Source: Parabacteroides sp.
GTDB lineage: Bacteria > Bacteroidota > Bacteroidia > Bacteroidales > Tannerellaceae
Direction of reading: 5' to 3'
Assembly (NCBI GenBank): GCA_019417325.1
Contig: DXVO01000022.1
Coordinates: 62,001 to 126,000 of the forward strand
Length of the DNA stretch: 64,000 bases
In this document: piece by piece, positions 54,484-63,731 of the stretch
Layout of the letters: each line of letters starts with the position of its first letter
How positions within the stretch are numbered: the first letter of the stretch is position 1
Translations under genes and position numbers: made by a program
Notes under the pieces: generated by a model
Databases searched by the model: none
Seen by the model: the letters and a program-made list of their open reading frames with translations, nothing else
What the model was told of the DNA's origin: nothing

Positions 54484-55515
54484 TTATCTATTATCTGCCG
54501 GGTAGACAATGCCCAACTGGCGGCGGACCTCATCGATAATTTCCAATGTTATCAGGGAATTTTCATGGCTATTGATAGCAGACTCGCGTTTACCGGCTAA
54601 TACCAGGTCGATAAACTCTGCCACTTCGTAAAAGTATTCATCTTTATCCGTAACGACACTGATATCTTGCGGTTCCGTTGACGGTCCTTTGCCTGAAGCG
54701 GCCACCGGACGAGGCGTAAAGGTCACTTTGCCGATGATATTAATACGGTCCAGTAAGATATTTCCATCCTCCCCTTGTATTTCCGTCGGTAATGAGGAAT
54801 TGGCTATTTTAGAATAAAGCACTGTGGCATTCATCCCGTCATACTCAAAATTAACAGCACCCTGCCCATCCGCACCGGAAGAGAGCACCACACCGGATGC
54901 CTGTATCTTTTTCGGGCGGCCGAACAATACCACCATCGGATAGACCGTATATATACCTATATCCATCATCGCTCCGTTAGACAGCTCCGGTTTAAAGGCA
55001 TTTAAAACAATGCCTTCCTTAAATTTATCATAACGGGAAGAATATTGGCAATAACACGAAAAATACCGCCGGATCGTACCTACCTGTGCTATATTTTCGC
55101 GGACAGACCGGAAGTTCGGGGTTAAAGTAGGCTTCATTGCCTCCATCAAGGTGACATTATATTTTTTAGATGCGACAATCATTTCCCTGACTTCTTTTGC
55201 ATTGGAAGCAAAAGGCTTCTCACATAATACATGCTTGCCGTGCTTCATACAAAGGATACTTTGCTCTGCATGCAGGAAATTGGGAGTAGCGATATAAACA
55301 GCATCAATCAAAGGGCTTTTTGCCATTTCTTCCAGGGAAGTGAAGGTATAGGGTATCTGATGTTTGGCTGCAAATGCATCTGCCGTTTCCTGTTTCCGTG
55401 AACATACAGCTACCAGCTCAAAACGTTTATCCTGCCGTGCCCCGGCAAGTACCCAGTCTGTAATAAAATTCGTTCCTATAACGCCGAAGCGTATTTTGTC
55501 CGGTTGTTTTTCCAT
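54484..55515 (-). CDS. Gfo/Idh/MocA-family oxidoreductase
   Basis: This NAD(P)-dependent oxidoreductase of 343 residues has the Rossmann motif FGVIGTNFITDWV, the conserved CEKPFASNAKEV with the catalytic lysine, and a C-terminal alpha/beta domain (GAMMDIGIYTVYPMV). Family members act on sugars, inositols or related compounds; the substrate is unknown and no signal peptide is present. I start at the ATG at 55515; a second ATG at 55524 is possible. It directly follows the ComB-like gene. Confidence 0.87.
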   Translation of the reverse strand: MEKQPDKIRFGVIGTNFITDWVLAGARQDKRFELVAVCSRKQETADAFAAKHQIPYTFTSLEEMAKSPLIDAVYIATPNFLHAEQSILCMKHGKHVLCEKPFASNAKEVREMIVASKKYNVTLMEAMKPTLTPNFRSVRENIAQVGTIRRYFSCYCQYSSRYDKFKEGIVLNAFKPELSNGAMMDIGIYTVYPMVVLFGRPKKIQASGVVLSSGADGQGAVNFEYDGMNATVLYSKIANSSLPTEIQGEDGNILLDRINIIGKVTFTPRPVAASGKGPSTEPQDISVVTDKDEYFYEVAEFIDLVLAGKRESAINSHENSLITLEIIDEVRRQLGIVYPADNR

Positions 55516-55525
55516 TCGTAGCATA

Positions 55526-56239
55526 TTATTTTAGTATCAATATTTCATTCTCGATAGACAGTTCTGGGACCTTATCCGTACTGCTTAATGTCAGGCAATA
55601 AGGAACGGCATCTTCCAGATGGTTTGCTTTCAGGCGTGCCATATGGTCGGTCGGTTCCAGATAAGCCATCAAATCCTGCTTGTTTGTGTTCCACATATCG
55701 CGGGCCATCACAGCCGCATCGCTGCCTGTTTCATACAAACCGGTCTGCAATAAAGTTTCGACCAGCGCCCCGCCGAAAAGGGTATCCTCGATATTCACTT
55801 TATCCTGCCAGCCTGAACATAATACAACCACGTCACGTTTATGCGCCAGGCAATAACCGGCTACTGCCTGCAAGTTGATAAAAGCCCCTGTTATTACCCG
55901 GTAAGCATCGCGTGCAATCGTAATGGCACGCGTTCCGTTGGTTGTTGTAAACACCACATCTTTCCCGTTCACTTTTTCAGGCGTATAATCCAGGGGAGAA
56001 TTGCCGAAGTCCGCAAAATCACAACGTTTCACATTGCGTTCCGCACCAACCAGCCAACCCTTTTCCTTATAAGCCTGCGCTTCTTCTATGGTTGCTACCG
56101 GGCGGATACTGTGCACACCGTTACCGAAAGCAGCCGCCATTGTAGTCGTTGCCCGAAACACATCTACCACGACGACGACAGCCTCCGGATTATGATATAC
56201 CGGATACAAAGCCGGCGAAAAACATACGTCTATTTTCAT
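55526..56239 (-). CDS. comB: ComB-family 2-phosphosulfolactate phosphatase
   Basis: The 237-residue product shows the family features: KIDVCFSPALYPVYHNPEAV, VVVDVFRATTTMAAAFGNG, FTTTNGTRAI, and VVLCSGWQDKVNIEDTLFGGALVE. ComB hydrolyses 2-phosphosulfolactate in the coenzyme M pathway of methanogens. Bacteroidetes do not make coenzyme M, so a role in another sulfonate pathway is possible. No ComA or ComC homologue is in the window. I start at the ATG at 56239, since the frame upstream of it is intergenic. Confidence 0.88.
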   Translation of the reverse strand: MKIDVCFSPALYPVYHNPEAVVVVVDVFRATTTMAAAFGNGVHSIRPVATIEEAQAYKEKGWLVGAERNVKRCDFADFGNSPLDYTPEKVNGKDVVFTTTNGTRAITIARDAYRVITGAFINLQAVAGYCLAHKRDVVVLCSGWQDKVNIEDTLFGGALVETLLQTGLYETGSDAAVMARDMWNTNKQDLMAYLEPTDHMARLKANHLEDAVPYCLTLSSTDKVPELSIENEILILK

Positions 56240-56261
56240 ACTTTTTATCTTATATCTACTA

Positions 56262-56269
56262 CAAAAATA
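56262..56269 (-). promoter_or_regulatory. -7 promoter element for comB
   Basis: Leftward TATTTTTG is an exact TAnnTTTG match 22 bp before the comB ATG. On the other strand TACATTTA (56414-56421, one mismatch) may serve the DUF4251 gene. Confidence 0.45.
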
Positions 56270-56455
56270 CAGGATTATTCCATTAAAACAGTCCTGAACA
56301 GACAACTTTGAATAACTCTTTGACGGATTAACGTAAATACTCAAACAGAATGTTATTATATCTGTATTTCCCATACGGGCAGGAACAATTTCCTTATTAG
56401 GTTGTTTTTTCTATACATTTAAAAAAAACGTTTTAAACTAAATCAACTAAATCGT

Positions 56456-57049
56456 ATGAAAAGAATTTTATCTTTAATGGTGGTGTGTGCCTTCGTATTA
56501 GGTGGTATGACACAGGTTCAGGCTCAAAGTAGCAAGAGTGCTGAAAAAGCAGAAAAGAAACTGGAAAGAAAAGAAAAAAGAGAAGCACGGCTTGAAAAGG
56601 ACTCAGTGATGGGTGAAGAGGCTTTCAACAATGCCATGCAGGCAATCACAAACAAATCATTCGTTTTGGAGGCCAACTCCGTACAACCGTTGAACGGACG
56701 TGTGTATTATGTCAATTCAAACACAAACTTCGTTTCACTGAACGACGGACAGGCGATGGTTCAGATTGCTTCCAACTCCCCTTATCCCGGTCCTAACGGA
56801 TTAGGAGGTATCACCGTACAGGGCAGTGCTTCAAATATCCAGATCAAACAAGAGAATAACGGCAATGTTTACCTTTCCATGAACGTACAGGGTATCTTTA
56901 TTTCCGCAACAGTCAATCTGGTATTGTTTAGCGCAACAAACAATGCAACGGTAACTGTCGATCCGAACTTCTCAGGCAACGACCTGACTATGACCGGAAC
57001 ATTGCTCCCTTATTCACAATCCAACGTATTTCAGGGTACAACCTATTAA
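56456..57049 (+). CDS. DUF4251 secreted protein
   Basis: The 197-residue protein has a signal peptide (MKRILSLMVVCAFVLGGMTQ, cut after VQA). A charged coiled segment follows (residues 30-50, rich in KLERKEKREARLEK), then a beta-rich domain (KSFVLEANSVQPLNGRVYYV, FSGNDLTMTGTLLPY). This is the DUF4251 family of Bacteroidetes; its function is unknown. It is transcribed alone and ends at a strong terminator. Confidence 0.82.
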   Translation: MKRILSLMVVCAFVLGGMTQVQAQSSKSAEKAEKKLERKEKREARLEKDSVMGEEAFNNAMQAITNKSFVLEANSVQPLNGRVYYVNSNTNFVSLNDGQAMVQIASNSPYPGPNGLGGITVQGSASNIQIKQENNGNVYLSMNVQGIFISATVNLVLFSATNNATVTVDPNFSGNDLTMTGTLLPYSQSNVFQGTTY

Positions 57050-57066
57050 GTAAACAATTAAACTAA

Positions 57067-57104
57067 AAAAGAGCCGGTTTTCCCAAAGGGGAGCCGGCTC
57101 TTTT
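57067..57104. terminator. Bidirectional terminator after the DUF4251 gene
   Basis: An 11-bp perfect outer stem (57067-57077 with 57094-57104) encloses a further short TCCC/GGGA stem. A-run and T-run flanks allow termination from both the DUF4251 gene and the convergent fimbrial locus. Confidence 0.87.
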
Positions 57105-57142
57105 AGATAGGTTAACAACATTAAATAGTCCCTCATTCCCTC

Positions 57143-60100
57143 TCAAAAATCATCTTCCTGAAATAATCCGTATTTTTTCACCAATACAGACAATTCCGGG
57201 TCGAGATTAGCCCTGAACTTGATTTTTTCATCCATTTCTGCTGCACTGAGCAATAATAATACCGCTTTCTTTTCTTCTCCCAGACGCACCTGCAAAATGG
57301 CTTGCAGATACTTAATTTCAGCAAGTTGAGGTAACGTCTCAAATATACGGAGAGCAGCTTTATCATATCCCAATGACATATATGCCAACGCCGTATTCCG
57401 GTCTGCATACGGACGCAATATTTCGAGTGCCTGTTCATATTTACGCTTTTTCAGATACTCCATCCCTCGGGCATAAGTAGTATCCGGCTCCGTAGTGTAC
57501 AACGTATCCTGCCGCATACCTTTCCGCGAAAGACTGAAATGAAAATCTACCGAACGCACGAGCGGGTATAATTTATCATACATATATGCATATTCTTTTG
57601 GATAACGTATTCTGATTAAATACTCGCGGCGGTCCGGTTCGTTTTCTTTCCAGATAAGTTTCAGGACGGCTTCCTTGTTTCCCACAAAATTCCGGTCTGC
57701 TATTATCAGGCGAGTCAGTTTGTCCCAATCTTCCGGAATAGTCCGTATCTTGACAAGTTTCGGCAGATTTGGTATCTCATCTGCAGTTTCCCGTTGGATC
57801 ATTTTACCGGAGGCATCGACCTCTACGCTGGTATTGATAGCCAAAGAATCATACAGCATAGCAAAATCACGTTCCAAAACAGAACGGATAGACTCTGCAC
57901 GTTTCCGGGCTATTTCACCGTTGATTTTCCAGTTTCCTTCCGGAGAAGAAGTGGCAAATAAGGTCAGGCTGTCTATCCTGTAGACCGGATCCGTCATCAA
58001 GTCAAGACTCAAGTCATATATCTTCTTCAATCCTTCCCGGTTGGTTTCTATTTTACTATCCAGTTTGAACTTATTTTTAGGAAAGGTGAAATCGACACTC
58101 ACATTGGCTTCCGCATCCCGCGTTACAATCTTTCGGACATACCGGGGAGATTCATCCACAAACTTCATCATCGAACTGACCAGATAAGTCAGCGTGTCCG
58201 AGAGCGGTAAAGGATATCTGGTACCGGTACTGCTTACCACATCACCTGTCAGATAGACTTTCATCCGGGATGAATTTTCATCGGCCTGAATATTTTCGGA
58301 GTACAGGAAATGTACTTGTCCTGCAGCATAAATCACCGTATCGAGACGTGCTTCGGAATTAAAAGGAAAACGTACGATGTCCCGGAATTTCTCATCCCGC
58401 ATCGCTTTACGTGCCTCATTACGTGCAATCTTCTGCGTATTATAAAACATCTTGACCAAACTGGCCGAATCCACCGAACTGATGCGGTCTATCCACTTTC
58501 CGATCTTTTCCTGCCGGGCGGCATACCTCATGGCAGGAGGATTTATATTATACAGCCGGCGCATAAAGCGGTATTGCGGATAAACAGCCCGAAAATGTTC
58601 ATAACGTTTCGTATAGTAATTTATGGTAGATGCGGAGTCGAAAAGGCTGTATTTAAAATCACGTACTACTTTCACGCTGGGGATGTGCCGTTGAACAGAG
58701 TCCGGGATTTCACGCCGGAACGTGTATACAGGCAGGAAATTATAAAGGAAATTGAAACGCGAAGCATATTGCTTCCGGATACTTCCCGTATCCGGTAAAA
58801 GCGTATCCGGACGAATCTGTTTTTGATAATAATCATAAATATCCTTCTCCGAGAACTGTGAAAGAAGCATCCTGCGGGTAGGCACAGTGTCTGCTTTCCC
58901 GGCTATCCATGAAAGAGGAAGCGTATCGGCTTCCGGACGGCGGAAATGATACATCGGGAAAAAGTTTTTTATTTTCCGATACCTTTTCGTGTACTTCTCT
59001 GCCAACTGGCTACGGTTCAGATAAGCTGAAGTGGTATCTTTGCCGGCTATCAAGGCTTTCAGCATTTTAATTCCCTGCCCGCTTTCCGCACGTGCCCCTT
59101 TTATACGGTAATGCATATATAATCCTGCACTCAGCCTTTCCATTTTTTCATTAAAAAAGATAAAACGCGGATAGTATATTTCCGGATTTACCCCACCGGG
59201 ATACCTCGCCTGCCGGTACGGAGAATTAACAGAAGAATTCAGTGCCAGCTCATAGAAATATCTTTTACGGGCTATCAGCTCTTCCGCCTTTTGGTTCCCA
59301 CGCGCAACCTTTGCTACATAATTACTCCATAACCTTATCGAATCGCCGGGCATGGAAAGCTTTTGATATTCGATTTTATTATGGTAACGGGTACGGAGTT
59401 TATCGGTAAGACGATCCGCACGCATATTGAAAAAACGAAAACGTTCCGGCAAATATTTGTTCAGATAGCGTACCGTATCGTTCATACGCTCCCAGGCCTG
59501 GTTATATTGCCACTGCTGCCAGTCTATCATCCGGTAAGCATCGGATTGCATACGCTGTTTCAGCAACGTATCAAGCCGGATAGCTTTCTTATTAAAAAAA
59601 TCGAAGCGTTGCAACAGCTGGTCCGGACGGCGTTTTTTGACATCAAGTATAGCCCAGCGACGCTCCAGTCCGCGCTGATACCATTTCAGTCGTTCCAGAT
59701 AACGTTCGAAAGCATGATAGTTGACAAATGTATGGTAAAAATTAACCGAATCGGGGATAATGTTTTCCAGAAAACGGTCATAACGCCGATAGTCCCTTTC
59801 CTGTTGTTCACGAAATTTAGAACCGGTAAAGCGCAGCTCTCTCAATGAATCAGGCAGGTCACCTTTCAGCAGGACAGGCCGGATATTAACCATCCAGTTT
59901 TCTGCCTGCAATTCCTTGGGAACCGTTACTACAAACTCCACATTGATTTTTCCATCCCGTTCGGCTGTATTACGTACAGATCGCGAAGAAATCACAATTT
60001 CATCCATCATGACAGTGCTGATATTCTCTTTATTGATACTGTCCCACTCGGCCGATACACCTACAGGTACGGAATCACCCGTGGCTGTGACAAATATAAA

Positions 60101-60283
60101 ATCCGGGTTAACGGTACTGTGCACCAAAGTATCTTGTTTCACAACAGCAAGGGGGGGTACACGCTGTCCTGCAGGCAATGCCAGCGTTACTCTGGGTTGT
60201 TCTTTATACAGCCTTCCGAACGGAGAACAAGCAGTAACTATTGCCATAAAGAATAAGATGCAGATGCTCTTTGTACTTTTCAT
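57143..60283 (-). CDS. Large repeat lipoprotein with OmpA-like domain, fimbria locus
   Basis: This 1046-residue lipoprotein has its signal-peptide cysteine at residue 19 (IVTACSPFG). Residues about 60-160 look like the N-terminal beta domain of DUF3868-type fimbria-associated proteins (ENWMVNIRPVLLKGD). The central part is rich in Arg, Tyr and Phe. It contains at least three copies of a motif RFxFFNxKxxRLxxLL at 226-241, 281-296 and 373-388, plus looser copies (LPVYTFRRE, YPQYRFMRR). Residues 725-860 resemble an OmpA-like fold (SSPEGNWKINGEIARKRAES), and the C-terminus has TPR-like helices. It may anchor the fimbria to the wall or outer membrane. The exact function is unknown. Confidence 0.72.
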   Translation of the reverse strand: MKSTKSICILFFMAIVTACSPFGRLYKEQPRVTLALPAGQRVPPLAVVKQDTLVHSTVNPDFIFVTATGDSVPVGVSAEWDSINKENISTVMMDEIVISSRSVRNTAERDGKINVEFVVTVPKELQAENWMVNIRPVLLKGDLPDSLRELRFTGSKFREQQERDYRRYDRFLENIIPDSVNFYHTFVNYHAFERYLERLKWYQRGLERRWAILDVKKRRPDQLLQRFDFFNKKAIRLDTLLKQRMQSDAYRMIDWQQWQYNQAWERMNDTVRYLNKYLPERFRFFNMRADRLTDKLRTRYHNKIEYQKLSMPGDSIRLWSNYVAKVARGNQKAEELIARKRYFYELALNSSVNSPYRQARYPGGVNPEIYYPRFIFFNEKMERLSAGLYMHYRIKGARAESGQGIKMLKALIAGKDTTSAYLNRSQLAEKYTKRYRKIKNFFPMYHFRRPEADTLPLSWIAGKADTVPTRRMLLSQFSEKDIYDYYQKQIRPDTLLPDTGSIRKQYASRFNFLYNFLPVYTFRREIPDSVQRHIPSVKVVRDFKYSLFDSASTINYYTKRYEHFRAVYPQYRFMRRLYNINPPAMRYAARQEKIGKWIDRISSVDSASLVKMFYNTQKIARNEARKAMRDEKFRDIVRFPFNSEARLDTVIYAAGQVHFLYSENIQADENSSRMKVYLTGDVVSSTGTRYPLPLSDTLTYLVSSMMKFVDESPRYVRKIVTRDAEANVSVDFTFPKNKFKLDSKIETNREGLKKIYDLSLDLMTDPVYRIDSLTLFATSSPEGNWKINGEIARKRAESIRSVLERDFAMLYDSLAINTSVEVDASGKMIQRETADEIPNLPKLVKIRTIPEDWDKLTRLIIADRNFVGNKEAVLKLIWKENEPDRREYLIRIRYPKEYAYMYDKLYPLVRSVDFHFSLSRKGMRQDTLYTTEPDTTYARGMEYLKKRKYEQALEILRPYADRNTALAYMSLGYDKAALRIFETLPQLAEIKYLQAILQVRLGEEKKAVLLLLSAAEMDEKIKFRANLDPELSVLVKKYGLFQEDDF

Positions 60284-60312
60284 AAATCCATAGGTTAGCC
60301 TGAGTACAGACC

Positions 60313-60864
60313 TCAGAACAGATAAACCAAACTCAGTGCAAGCTTAGGTACAGGAAGATAATAGGTTCCTGATCCGACTTTGTCCCCACAATGCTCGCAG
60401 CGATATTTGGTATAGGGAGAAATCAACAAACCCAGACCTGCTTCTGCTTCCAGATTCCATCGTTTACCGAGCAACCAGGTACGTCCATAAGTCATTCCGG
60501 CACCATATCCCCAACCCTGATAACGATATTCACCGCTCCAAGCCATGTTGTACCGGGCCCCCATGGCATACATACTAATAAAATTACCGGCATAAGGTTG
60601 CCAAAGCCAGTATCGGGCACCCGGTTCGATCAACCAGTGTTTGATTTTCTTCGTATCACTAAAATTCCAGGGATTATACGAAATCCCCATATTTATGGTC
60701 CAGTGTTCGCTTAAAAGCATACTTCCTTCCACGTTGAAGGTGGTAGTGGCTAATTTCAAGGTATTGGTCTGCACCGAATAAAACTGGGCATGCAGGTAAG
60801 TCGTAAGGCCACCCGCAAACAGCAGGAAAAAGGATAATAAGCAATATCGTACGAATTGTTTCAT
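60313..60864 (-). CDS. DUF3575 outer-membrane protein
   Basis: The 183-residue protein has a signal peptide and a small beta-barrel-like domain rich in Trp and Tyr (LSEHWTINMGISYNPWNFSD, KIKHWLIEPGARYWL) ending in VYLF. It matches DUF3575, a family found next to DUF3868 and fimbrillin genes in Bacteroidales fimbriae loci. It lies 29 bp before the large lipoprotein gene. Confidence 0.83.
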   Translation of the reverse strand: MKQFVRYCLLSFFLLFAGGLTTYLHAQFYSVQTNTLKLATTTFNVEGSMLLSEHWTINMGISYNPWNFSDTKKIKHWLIEPGARYWLWQPYAGNFISMYAMGARYNMAWSGEYRYQGWGYGAGMTYGRTWLLGKRWNLEAEAGLGLLISPYTKYRCEHCGDKVGSGTYYLPVPKLALSLVYLF

Positions 60865-60890
60865 GGATATTTCAATATAGAATATTTATA

Positions 60891-61217
60891 TTAGTTTACT
60901 GTTAATTTCTCATGCCATTCGTCATACTTATCCCGGAGGCAATAAACGGCAGGCAGCGTTTCGACCTGTATGTACTCGTCTCCGACTAATGTGTTGTAAA
61001 ATGCAGAAAGCCGGAGCAAAAAGCTGTCGGTCACGTGTACATAGGGTATACGCACTTCATGCTCCGGAGAGGCAGCGGTAGCTTCCAATTCCGGATACAT
61101 GAGGTTCACGTAATAGGCGGAATATCCAAAAGCCCACCATTTACCTGCTACATAGAACAGGTAGATGTAATACCGGTTTTTGCTTTCTTTATCTATTGCT
61201 AATTTCGGAATTTCCAT
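60891..61217 (-). CDS. Small protein of unknown function in the fimbria locus
   Basis: This 108-residue protein has no signal peptide and is aromatic-rich (NRYYIYLFYVAGKWWAFGYS, YYVNLMYPELEA). I do not recognise a domain. It sits between the DUF1566-like gene (18 bp upstream) and the DUF3575 gene (26 bp downstream), so it is co-transcribed with the fimbria genes. Confidence 0.6.
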   Translation of the reverse strand: MEIPKLAIDKESKNRYYIYLFYVAGKWWAFGYSAYYVNLMYPELEATAASPEHEVRIPYVHVTDSFLLRLSAFYNTLVGDEYIQVETLPAVYCLRDKYDEWHEKLTVN

Positions 61218-61235
61218 ATTTCTTTTTATTATGGG

Positions 61236-61892
61236 TTAATAATCACTCACACATCTCACCATACCGTTCGCCGTACTTTTAGCCTGGGTATCACAGTAAG
61301 GCATACCCTGCGCAAAGTCAAAAAACCAGGCTTGGTCCGCACCCTTTTCAGTGGAAGCCCAGTATCTTTTCGTCTTGCCGGGTTCTTCCATCGGTGTGCT
61401 CTTGTATATCAAGCCGATGGGTTTACGAAACATCCACATCAGTTGCAACTCGCGTTGAGTGGGAACACGCCATTTGCGCCCTGCACCCGGTGCGCCTTCA
61501 ATGCCATACCAACGGCACCCTGTATTTGCTGTGGTGGCAAAATCCGGGGAATCATTCTGCCCGCCATCATTTACCCCTTGCATTATCATCCAATTTCCAT
61601 CATTGTTCCCCACATCTTCGGTTGCCACGATAAAGCGGAACGGTATTCTGTCATTGACGCTCAAATTCCCACCGTTTCCCTTGGAAACCTGATGCCGGAT
61701 GGTAGTGCCGTTCCTCATCATCTTTACCCCGGTCCCCCATTGGGCGGCTCCGGCCAATCCCTCCGAATAAATAACGGCATACGTTTTTCCTCCGACAGTC
61801 TCTTTCTTAATATACTGCCCGAATACTCCCGAAGAAAAGCCGAAACAGAATAAAACGCTCCATAGAATAGGATAGATTTTGAAACTCATCAT
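61236..61892 (-). CDS. DUF1566/Lcl-domain secreted protein
   Basis: The 218-residue protein has a signal peptide and a DUF1566/Lcl-like domain. Its C-terminal part reads RKWRVPTQRELQLMWMF, then KRYWASTEKGADQAWFFDF and NGMVRCVSDY. The same WRxPxxxEL...YWxxT...VRCVxD pattern recurs in the next two genes upstream, so the three proteins share a domain likely used for binding or fimbrial assembly. Confidence 0.75.
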   Translation of the reverse strand: MMSFKIYPILWSVLFCFGFSSGVFGQYIKKETVGGKTYAVIYSEGLAGAAQWGTGVKMMRNGTTIRHQVSKGNGGNLSVNDRIPFRFIVATEDVGNNDGNWMIMQGVNDGGQNDSPDFATTANTGCRWYGIEGAPGAGRKWRVPTQRELQLMWMFRKPIGLIYKSTPMEEPGKTKRYWASTEKGADQAWFFDFAQGMPYCDTQAKSTANGMVRCVSDY

Positions 61893-61922
61893 CTTTATAT
61901 TTCTTATTAGGTTACATTTCGT

Positions 61923-63716
61923 TTACTTAGTGCCTTCGCCCGCATGATTGGCTTTATCAGGATCCTGCGAAGCTCTGACAGCATGTGTGTTGCCGACAGC
62001 ATCGGAGAACACTTTCCCTTCATTCGTAACCACAAAGGCTTTATCGGCACCCGGATCGGCGGTAGACGACCAGTAACTCTCCGCCAACTGTTCCCGCGTG
62101 CTCGAAGAAGAAATCCAGGTTCCTATCAGCTCGCTGACAGAAGGGAGATACCACAGAATATCCTCTGCCGGTTTTCCCTGTTCGTATCCATTCGTTCCCC
62201 TATAGCAGGTGTAAGCAGCCGCATAGTCTTCCCAAGGAACACCGGTCGCTTGCAACAGTGCGGTATTCTCACGTCCGTTCGTCAATGAAGTGGCTCCCAA
62301 TTTGTCGAATATTGATCCTGCATACCATTTCAAGTTCTTCTCTCCCGGCGTTGTGGTACCGGATGTGCTTCCCTTCGGATAGTATCCATCCGAAAAATGA
62401 AGTTCTATCCGGTTCGGGTATTTCCATTTAACGGCATTCGCATTATCTACTCCCGGCAAAGCAGTGCCACCGGCATTGTATCCCGTAAGTTCTCCCGAGA
62501 AATAGCCCGGTATCAACCGGATGACATTGGTATCATTCGGACTGTTTCCTTTCAGGGTAATGTTGTAGGTCAGGTCGTAATTGGCATATACACTGAAATC
62601 GGTCGTGAAGTTTTTTCCCAAAAAGAATTGATAGATAGAGAAGTCTTTTATAATATTCAACCCGTCGGCGCCAGGGACCGATACATTCTCCTGCCCTATG
62701 ATATGGAGGTAAGTGCCGCCCGTCGGCGCGTTATCGCGACGGGTGCTCTGTGTAGAGGTTGGCACCGTCTGCTGGAGATTGATCGGGATATATAAAGGGG
62801 GCGTATCAATCACTGGATTTGCAGCGGTTATTGTTGCGAGTGATTTAGTCCAGAAAAGGCCGGCTTTGTTTGTCGAACTCTCCGAAGGGAAAACAGCTTT
62901 TCTTCCAAGTACATTATAGTAGCTCTGTGTAGGGATATTCATCAAAGTCACCGCCCAATCATGTTCTACCTCTACAAAATGCGGATAAGTCGTTTTTATA
63001 TGGAATGTCACTCTTGCCACGGTACGCTTCAAAGAGACATATAACAGTTTGCCTGTAACGATTTCAGCGGCGATCTGGCCGCACATGACGATTCCTGTTT
63101 TCTCTCCTCCGCCATTCGGCAGAATCACCTTATTTCTGGGAAAAGTTTCGTCACCCACCGACAATGTCATACATAAGTTCTGCAAATCCGCATAGGTGGA
63201 ACTGCCCACCGTTATACCCTCAAACTCACTCTCATTGACATTGGTTAAAATCACAACCATGTTTTTTTGCCCCTTCAATGTAGGCTTAATCACCACACTA
63301 TCTGTCCTGATGGAACCATCCGGAGAAGTAAAAAATTTCTTTTCTACCAGTTTGCCATCCGGTTTCGTTCCGTCAAACTGGAAGCCCATATACGAATAAA
63401 TGGCATTATCTTCGGTGATGGACGCAGCCGGCGACACGGCTGTCCTTGTGGCGGCAGGTGTCGCCACCACTTCCACATCCATTTCCGGCGAGGATATCCT
63501 GAGGACAGGAGGCATTCCTTCCGCACGTGTTTCCATATCAGACGAAGTATTATAATCGTCTATGCCGAAAGCAAACTTCACAGTAACCGACTCTATGGTT
63601 GAAGACGTCCCGGAACCGGGCAACAGGCTGTCTTCCGTGCATCCTCCCAAAGCTAAGCAGGCGATACATATCGAGACCATTATTTTTTTTATCCTACTAA
63701 TATCGTTCATTTGCAT
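61923..63716 (-). CDS. Fimbrillin-like lipoprotein with C-terminal DUF1566/Lcl-like domain
   Basis: The 597-residue lipoprotein has its lipobox cysteine in ACLALGGCTEDS and a fimbrillin/DUF4906-like beta region (VTVKFAFGID, NMVVILTNVNESEFEG, FTTDFSVYANYDLTYNITLKG). Its C-terminus carries a domain like those of the flanking genes (ILWYLPSVSELIGTW, ESYWSSTAD, KVFSDAVGNTHAVRASQ). It probably forms a structural or tip subunit of the fimbria. A second ATG at 63710 is possible. Confidence 0.7.
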   Translation of the reverse strand: MQMNDISRIKKIMVSICIACLALGGCTEDSLLPGSGTSSTIESVTVKFAFGIDDYNTSSDMETRAEGMPPVLRISSPEMDVEVVATPAATRTAVSPAASITEDNAIYSYMGFQFDGTKPDGKLVEKKFFTSPDGSIRTDSVVIKPTLKGQKNMVVILTNVNESEFEGITVGSSTYADLQNLCMTLSVGDETFPRNKVILPNGGGEKTGIVMCGQIAAEIVTGKLLYVSLKRTVARVTFHIKTTYPHFVEVEHDWAVTLMNIPTQSYYNVLGRKAVFPSESSTNKAGLFWTKSLATITAANPVIDTPPLYIPINLQQTVPTSTQSTRRDNAPTGGTYLHIIGQENVSVPGADGLNIIKDFSIYQFFLGKNFTTDFSVYANYDLTYNITLKGNSPNDTNVIRLIPGYFSGELTGYNAGGTALPGVDNANAVKWKYPNRIELHFSDGYYPKGSTSGTTTPGEKNLKWYAGSIFDKLGATSLTNGRENTALLQATGVPWEDYAAAYTCYRGTNGYEQGKPAEDILWYLPSVSELIGTWISSSSTREQLAESYWSSTADPGADKAFVVTNEGKVFSDAVGNTHAVRASQDPDKANHAGEGTK

Positions 63717-63731
63717 ATTGTTATCATATCA

